Shown here: positions 61,032 through 64,000 of the stretch, piece by piece
Numbering within the stretch: the stretch's first letter is position 1
Layout: every line of letters begins with the position of its first letter
NCBI RefSeq assembly: GCF_000311845.1
Contig: NZ_HE978574.1
Coordinates: 502,063 to 566,062, forward strand
Reading direction: 5' to 3'
Origin: Enorma massiliensis phI
GTDB lineage: Bacteria; Actinomycetota; Coriobacteriia; Coriobacteriales; Coriobacteriaceae
Length of the DNA stretch: 64,000 bases
Translations under genes and position numbers: made by a program
The notes under the pieces: model-generated
Databases searched by the model: none
Seen by the model: the letters and a program-made list of their open reading frames with translations, nothing else
Told to the model about the DNA's origin: nothing

Positions 61032-62348
61032 ATGAGCAACGTTATGGACTCTCTGACAACGTACTTGGAAAAGCACGTTCTACCGATAGCAAACAAGCTG
61101 AGCACGCAGCGCCATCTGCATGCCATCCGCGATGCGTTTATCTCGCTGGTGCCGGTCACGCTTTTCGGCGGCATCTGCACCATCCTCTCGTCCGCGCCGG
61201 CGGTCGAGCCGGGCAGCAACTTCCTGCTTGAGGCCTGGGCCAACTTCGCTGCAGCCAATTCGACGCTGCTCACCTGGGCGAATACCATGACCATGGGCGC
61301 GCTTTCGGTGTACATCGCGCTCGGTGTCACGTACTTCCTGTGCAAGCATTACAAGATTGATGCCTTTATCCCGTTGGTGCTCACGATGGGTGGCTTCCTG
61401 CTCATCTGCTTCGGGCCGGTGGAGCTTGGCTGGGATGCCAAGACGGCGGACATCCTCTATCTTGACGGCAAGGGCCTGCTCGTGGCGATCTTCCTGTCGA
61501 TTCTCACCGTCGAGGGATATCGCGCCATGCGCGAGCACAATGTGGGCCGCATAGCGCTCCCGCCCTCGGTCCCGGCGTCGCTCTCCGAGGCCTTCGCTTC
61601 GCTTGTTCCCGGCATCATCATCCTTGCCGTCGACACCGCGATCTTCGCGATTTTCAACTCGATGGGCACCACGCTCCCCGCGTTTATCTACACCAACCTC
61701 GCTCCTGTCTTCAATGCGACCGATTCGCTCGGATTCGCTGCGATCGCTACGCTCCTGGTGCAGTTCTTCTGGTTCTTCGGCGTGCATGACGCTGCGCTCT
61801 CCGGTGTGCTCGGTCCCATCCGCGATGGCGGCCTCTCGGTGAACGCCGCCGCCCAGGCGGCCGGTGAGGCGCTCCCGAACATCTTCACCACGCCGTTCTG
61901 GGTCTACTTTGTCGTGATCGGCGGCTGCGGCTCGGTGCTGGCTCTTGCCATCCTGCTCATCCGCTCCAAGTCCAAGCAGCTGCGTACCATCGGCCGTGTG
62001 GGCATCGTGCCGGCGTTCTTCAACATCTCTGAGCCGATCATCTTTGGCGTGCCTCTCATGATGAACCCCATGTTCTTCATTCCCTTCCTGCTCACCTCTA
62101 CGGTGAACGCCATCATTGCCTATGTCTGCATGATGACGGGCCTTGTTGCCAAGACGTTCGCGCTCCTCTCGTGGAACATGCCGTGCATCTTCGGCGCGTA
62201 CCTTTCGACCTTCGACTGGAAGGCCGTGGTGCTCGTCGTGGCGCTGATTGCCATCGATGCCCTGCTGTACTACCCCTTCTACAAGGCTTACGAGAAGCAG
62301 CTCGTGGCTCAGGAAGAGGCCGACGAGACCTCTGCCGAGACGGCGTAG
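61032..62348 (+). CDS. PTS cellobiose-type EIIC permease
   Basis: A 438-residue membrane channel of the lactose/cellobiose PTS with about ten helices. Family marks are the N-terminal EKHVLPIANKLSTQRHLHAI, the phosphosugar-binding motif IVPAFFNISEPIIFGVPLMM and the central loop FGVHDAAL. With EIIA and EIIB it completes a beta-glucoside importer; GH1 then cleaves the product. A strong terminator follows. Confidence 0.94.
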   Translation: MSNVMDSLTTYLEKHVLPIANKLSTQRHLHAIRDAFISLVPVTLFGGICTILSSAPAVEPGSNFLLEAWANFAAANSTLLTWANTMTMGALSVYIALGVTYFLCKHYKIDAFIPLVLTMGGFLLICFGPVELGWDAKTADILYLDGKGLLVAIFLSILTVEGYRAMREHNVGRIALPPSVPASLSEAFASLVPGIIILAVDTAIFAIFNSMGTTLPAFIYTNLAPVFNATDSLGFAAIATLLVQFFWFFGVHDAALSGVLGPIRDGGLSVNAAAQAAGEALPNIFTTPFWVYFVVIGGCGSVLALAILLIRSKSKQLRTIGRVGIVPAFFNISEPIIFGVPLMMNPMFFIPFLLTSTVNAIIAYVCMMTGLVAKTFALLSWNMPCIFGAYLSTFDWKAVVLVVALIAIDALLYYPFYKAYEKQLVAQEEADETSAETA

Positions 62349-62405
62349 CGGGCTTGTCGTGCTTTCCGCTCGCGTGGGCGCACCCCTGCGAGCGGTGAAG
62401 GTCGA

Positions 62406-62438
62406 GGGTGCCTGCCCCTTTGGGCGGGCGCCCTTTTT
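62406..62438 (+). terminator. Rho-independent terminator after the PTS operon
   Basis: GGGTGCCTGCCC and GGGCGGGCGCCC pair (two G-T pairs) around four bases, followed by TTTTT. Confidence 0.9.
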
Positions 62439-62550
62439 CCTTATGGGGTGAGGGTGGCGCATACGACCTTCGTCTGTTTGCATGCCCAGGCGGCGGAGGC
62501 GCGCGCTTGCAACCAGGCGTGCGCGACGGGCCCAGGAGAAGGGAGAATGC

Positions 62551-63957
62551 ATGGTTGAATCATTCGAGCGCAGGCTGGATGCGCGGCTTGTTGCCTCTAT
62601 CGTGGCGGCAGGAAGCCTTTCGTTTTGCGCGGTGGTTTTCGAGACCGCCATGAACGTCGCTTTGCCCGCGCTTATGGAGGAGTTTGCAGTTGACACGGCG
62701 ACCATTCAATGGATTACTTCGGGTTACCTACTTATGCTCGCGGTCATGATCCCCACCTTCCCATTCCTGAAAGCGCGCTTCGCGCTGCGTCGCCTTTTCG
62801 TTTGCGCGGTACTGCTCTTTCTTGCCGGCACGTTGCTGTGTGCCGCAGCGTCAGCGTTTCCGGTGCTGCTCATGGGGCGCGTCGTGCAGGGGGTAAGTAC
62901 GGGCATCGCCATCCCGCTCATGTTCAGTATCGTGGTCGATCAGGTTCCGCACGAGAAAATGGGGCTCATGATGGGCGTGGCGTCGCTCATTACGGCCGTC
63001 GCGCCGGCGGTGGGGCCCTCGTATGGTGGCGCGGTTATGGAGCTTGCTGGATGGCGCATGGTGTTTCTATGCCTTGTGCCCGTGACCGTGCTTGCGCTGG
63101 GTATCGGGAGCGCGTGCGTGCGTCAGGCCACGCGCGTCGATGCGGGCGCCCGCTTTGACCTTGTCGGCTTTGTGCTGCTGGGCGCAAGCTTCTTTGCTCT
63201 CATCTACGGAATCAATGCTGCTTCATATGAGGGTGCAAGCCCCATGGTGCTGGCGGTGTTCGCCGCATTCGTCGTCGCGCTCGGTGTCTTCGTTGCCCAT
63301 GCGCGGGCATGCGACCAGCCGCTTATCGATATGCACCTCTTTGCGTTCCCGGCTTTTTCTGCTTCTGCCGCAGTTATCGCAGCGGTTTCGTTTGCCATCC
63401 TGGGCTTTGCCTATCTAATTCCTAACTACGCGCAGCTCGCGCTCGGCGCCTCGGCGTCGCTTTCGGGAACCCTCATGTTGCCGGGTTGCGCGCTCGTTGC
63501 GGTATTCGCCCCGCTAGGAGGGCGGCTGCTCGACCGTGCGGGTGCCCGTCTGCCCATCATCACGGGCATGGCGTGCCTCGTTGCATCGGTGGTGCTTTAC
63601 GTAGCCTTCTCCTCTGCGCTTACCCCGTTCATGCTCGGAGGGTTCTACGTGCTTTTCGGGATTGGCCAGGGCTTGGGTTTCAGCACGACGATGACGAATG
63701 GCTTGGGCGCGCTGCCCGAGTCGATTCGCACTGACGGCAACTCGGTTTTCAATACCTTCCAGCAGCTCGGTGGTTCTATCGGCGTGAGTGCGGTCACAGC
63801 GGTCGTGGGAGCGTTCCAAGGGGCCTCGCAGAACATAGTTGCCTCCACGGTGGAGGGAGGCTATTGGGCGTTCGTGCTGCTTGCCGCCGTCGTGGCCCTT
63901 GCCGCTCTGTGCAGCATGCTCGTGCTGTTCGTGTTTTCCCGGAAGGGACGTGCCTAG
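62551..63957 (+). CDS. Multidrug MFS transporter, DHA2-like
   Basis: A 468-residue membrane protein with about 14 helices. NVALPALMEEFAVDTATIQW and WITSGYLLMLAVMIP are hallmarks of the DHA2 (EmrB/QacA) drug:H+ antiporters, as is motif C near GVASLITAVAPAVGPSYGG. It probably exports toxic compounds. AGAAGGGAG precedes the ATG at 62551. The gene ends 43 bases before the window edge. Confidence 0.9.
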   Translation: MVESFERRLDARLVASIVAAGSLSFCAVVFETAMNVALPALMEEFAVDTATIQWITSGYLLMLAVMIPTFPFLKARFALRRLFVCAVLLFLAGTLLCAAASAFPVLLMGRVVQGVSTGIAIPLMFSIVVDQVPHEKMGLMMGVASLITAVAPAVGPSYGGAVMELAGWRMVFLCLVPVTVLALGIGSACVRQATRVDAGARFDLVGFVLLGASFFALIYGINAASYEGASPMVLAVFAAFVVALGVFVAHARACDQPLIDMHLFAFPAFSASAAVIAAVSFAILGFAYLIPNYAQLALGASASLSGTLMLPGCALVAVFAPLGGRLLDRAGARLPIITGMACLVASVVLYVAFSSALTPFMLGGFYVLFGIGQGLGFSTTMTNGLGALPESIRTDGNSVFNTFQQLGGSIGVSAVTAVVGAFQGASQNIVASTVEGGYWAFVLLAAVVALAALCSMLVLFVFSRKGRA

Positions 63958-63978
63958 CTGGTAGGCTGCCGTCTGCGT

Positions 63979-64000
63979 GGCGTTGCCGGGCGAGATCTGG
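63979..64000. repeat. Start of a repeat shared with the pst upstream region
   Basis: GGCGTTGCCGGGCGA (63979-63993) is identical to 18496-18510, and the last 13 bases GGGCGAGATCTGG match the hairpin arm at 18475-18487 with one change. The element runs past the window edge. Confidence 0.5.

Overview
The window looks like chromosome from a Gram-positive, high-GC anaerobe of the class Coriobacteriia, most like Collinsella. This is inferred from gene content and style: G+C-rich coding with short overlapping operons, GGAGG-type ribosome binding sites, a glutamine synthetase-like gene beside a GlnR-like regulator, PTS sugar uptake, NAD-dependent ligase LigA, an HTH-desulfoferrodoxin protein and a Feo iron system. 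No rRNA, tRNA, CRISPR array, prophage or intact transposase gene was seen.

Layout. 0.1-3.5 kb: a three-gene ABC-2 exporter. 3.8-6.4 kb: the HTH-desulfoferrodoxin regulator, a cysteine-rich protein and a uracil permease. 6.8-15.9 kb: small regulators (Rrf2, HxlR, XRE), acetyltransferases, DNA alkylation repair genes (an AlkZ-like glycosylase and an alkyltransferase-acetyltransferase fusion), a flavin reductase, RsmJ and a UPF0178 protein. 15.9-17.0 kb: a decay zone holding a betaine-permease remnant and a broken aldo/keto reductase. 17.0-18.4 kb: a cupin and CMD pair behind a MerR-type promoter. 18.9-24.0 kb: a complete phosphate operon, pstS-C-A-B1-B2-phoU, with two pstB genes. 24.2-29.9 kb: an N-acetylglucosamine-kinase-like gene, aspS, HPr, a mannosidase remnant and manA. 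30.2-33.8 kb: feoA-feoA-feoB and a cysteine-rich Feo partner. 34.2-38.3 kb: the GS-like protein, a GlnR-like regulator and an HtrA protease. 38.5-41.9 kb: ligA and malic enzyme. 42.0-47.8 kb: a MarR-controlled heterodimeric ABC exporter and an MFS transporter. 48.1-52.8 kb: a Bax-inhibitor-like protein, a flavodoxin, a frameshifted monooxygenase, an M20 amidohydrolase and a membrane protein. 53.0-55.0 kb: groES-groEL. 55.3-62.3 kb: an FAD oxidoreductase, then a PRD regulator with a beta-glucoside PTS operon (EIIA, GH1, EIIB, EIIC). 62.5-64 kb: a multidrug MFS transporter.

The most unusual feature is the intergenic DNA. At least eight distinct palindromic or inverted-repeat elements occupy the gaps. 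Four are short (27-39 bp) palindromes with a CCGG-like or GGGAC core, found in several copies. Four are longer (about 130-270 bp) hairpin or MITE-like elements with 19-34 bp inverted ends. Several elements share bases with the stop codon of the neighbouring gene, so they sit exactly at gene 3' ends. Some have the A-tract, stem, T-tract form expected of bidirectional terminators. No gene in the window obviously mobilises them.

Among proteins, the clearest oddity is the glutamine synthetase homologue. It aligns without gaps around its active site to the Bacillus enzyme as I recall it, but has lost three of six metal ligands. An HPr with Asp at position 46, an HTH fused to a full desulfoferrodoxin, and an alkyltransferase fused to an acetyltransferase also stand out.
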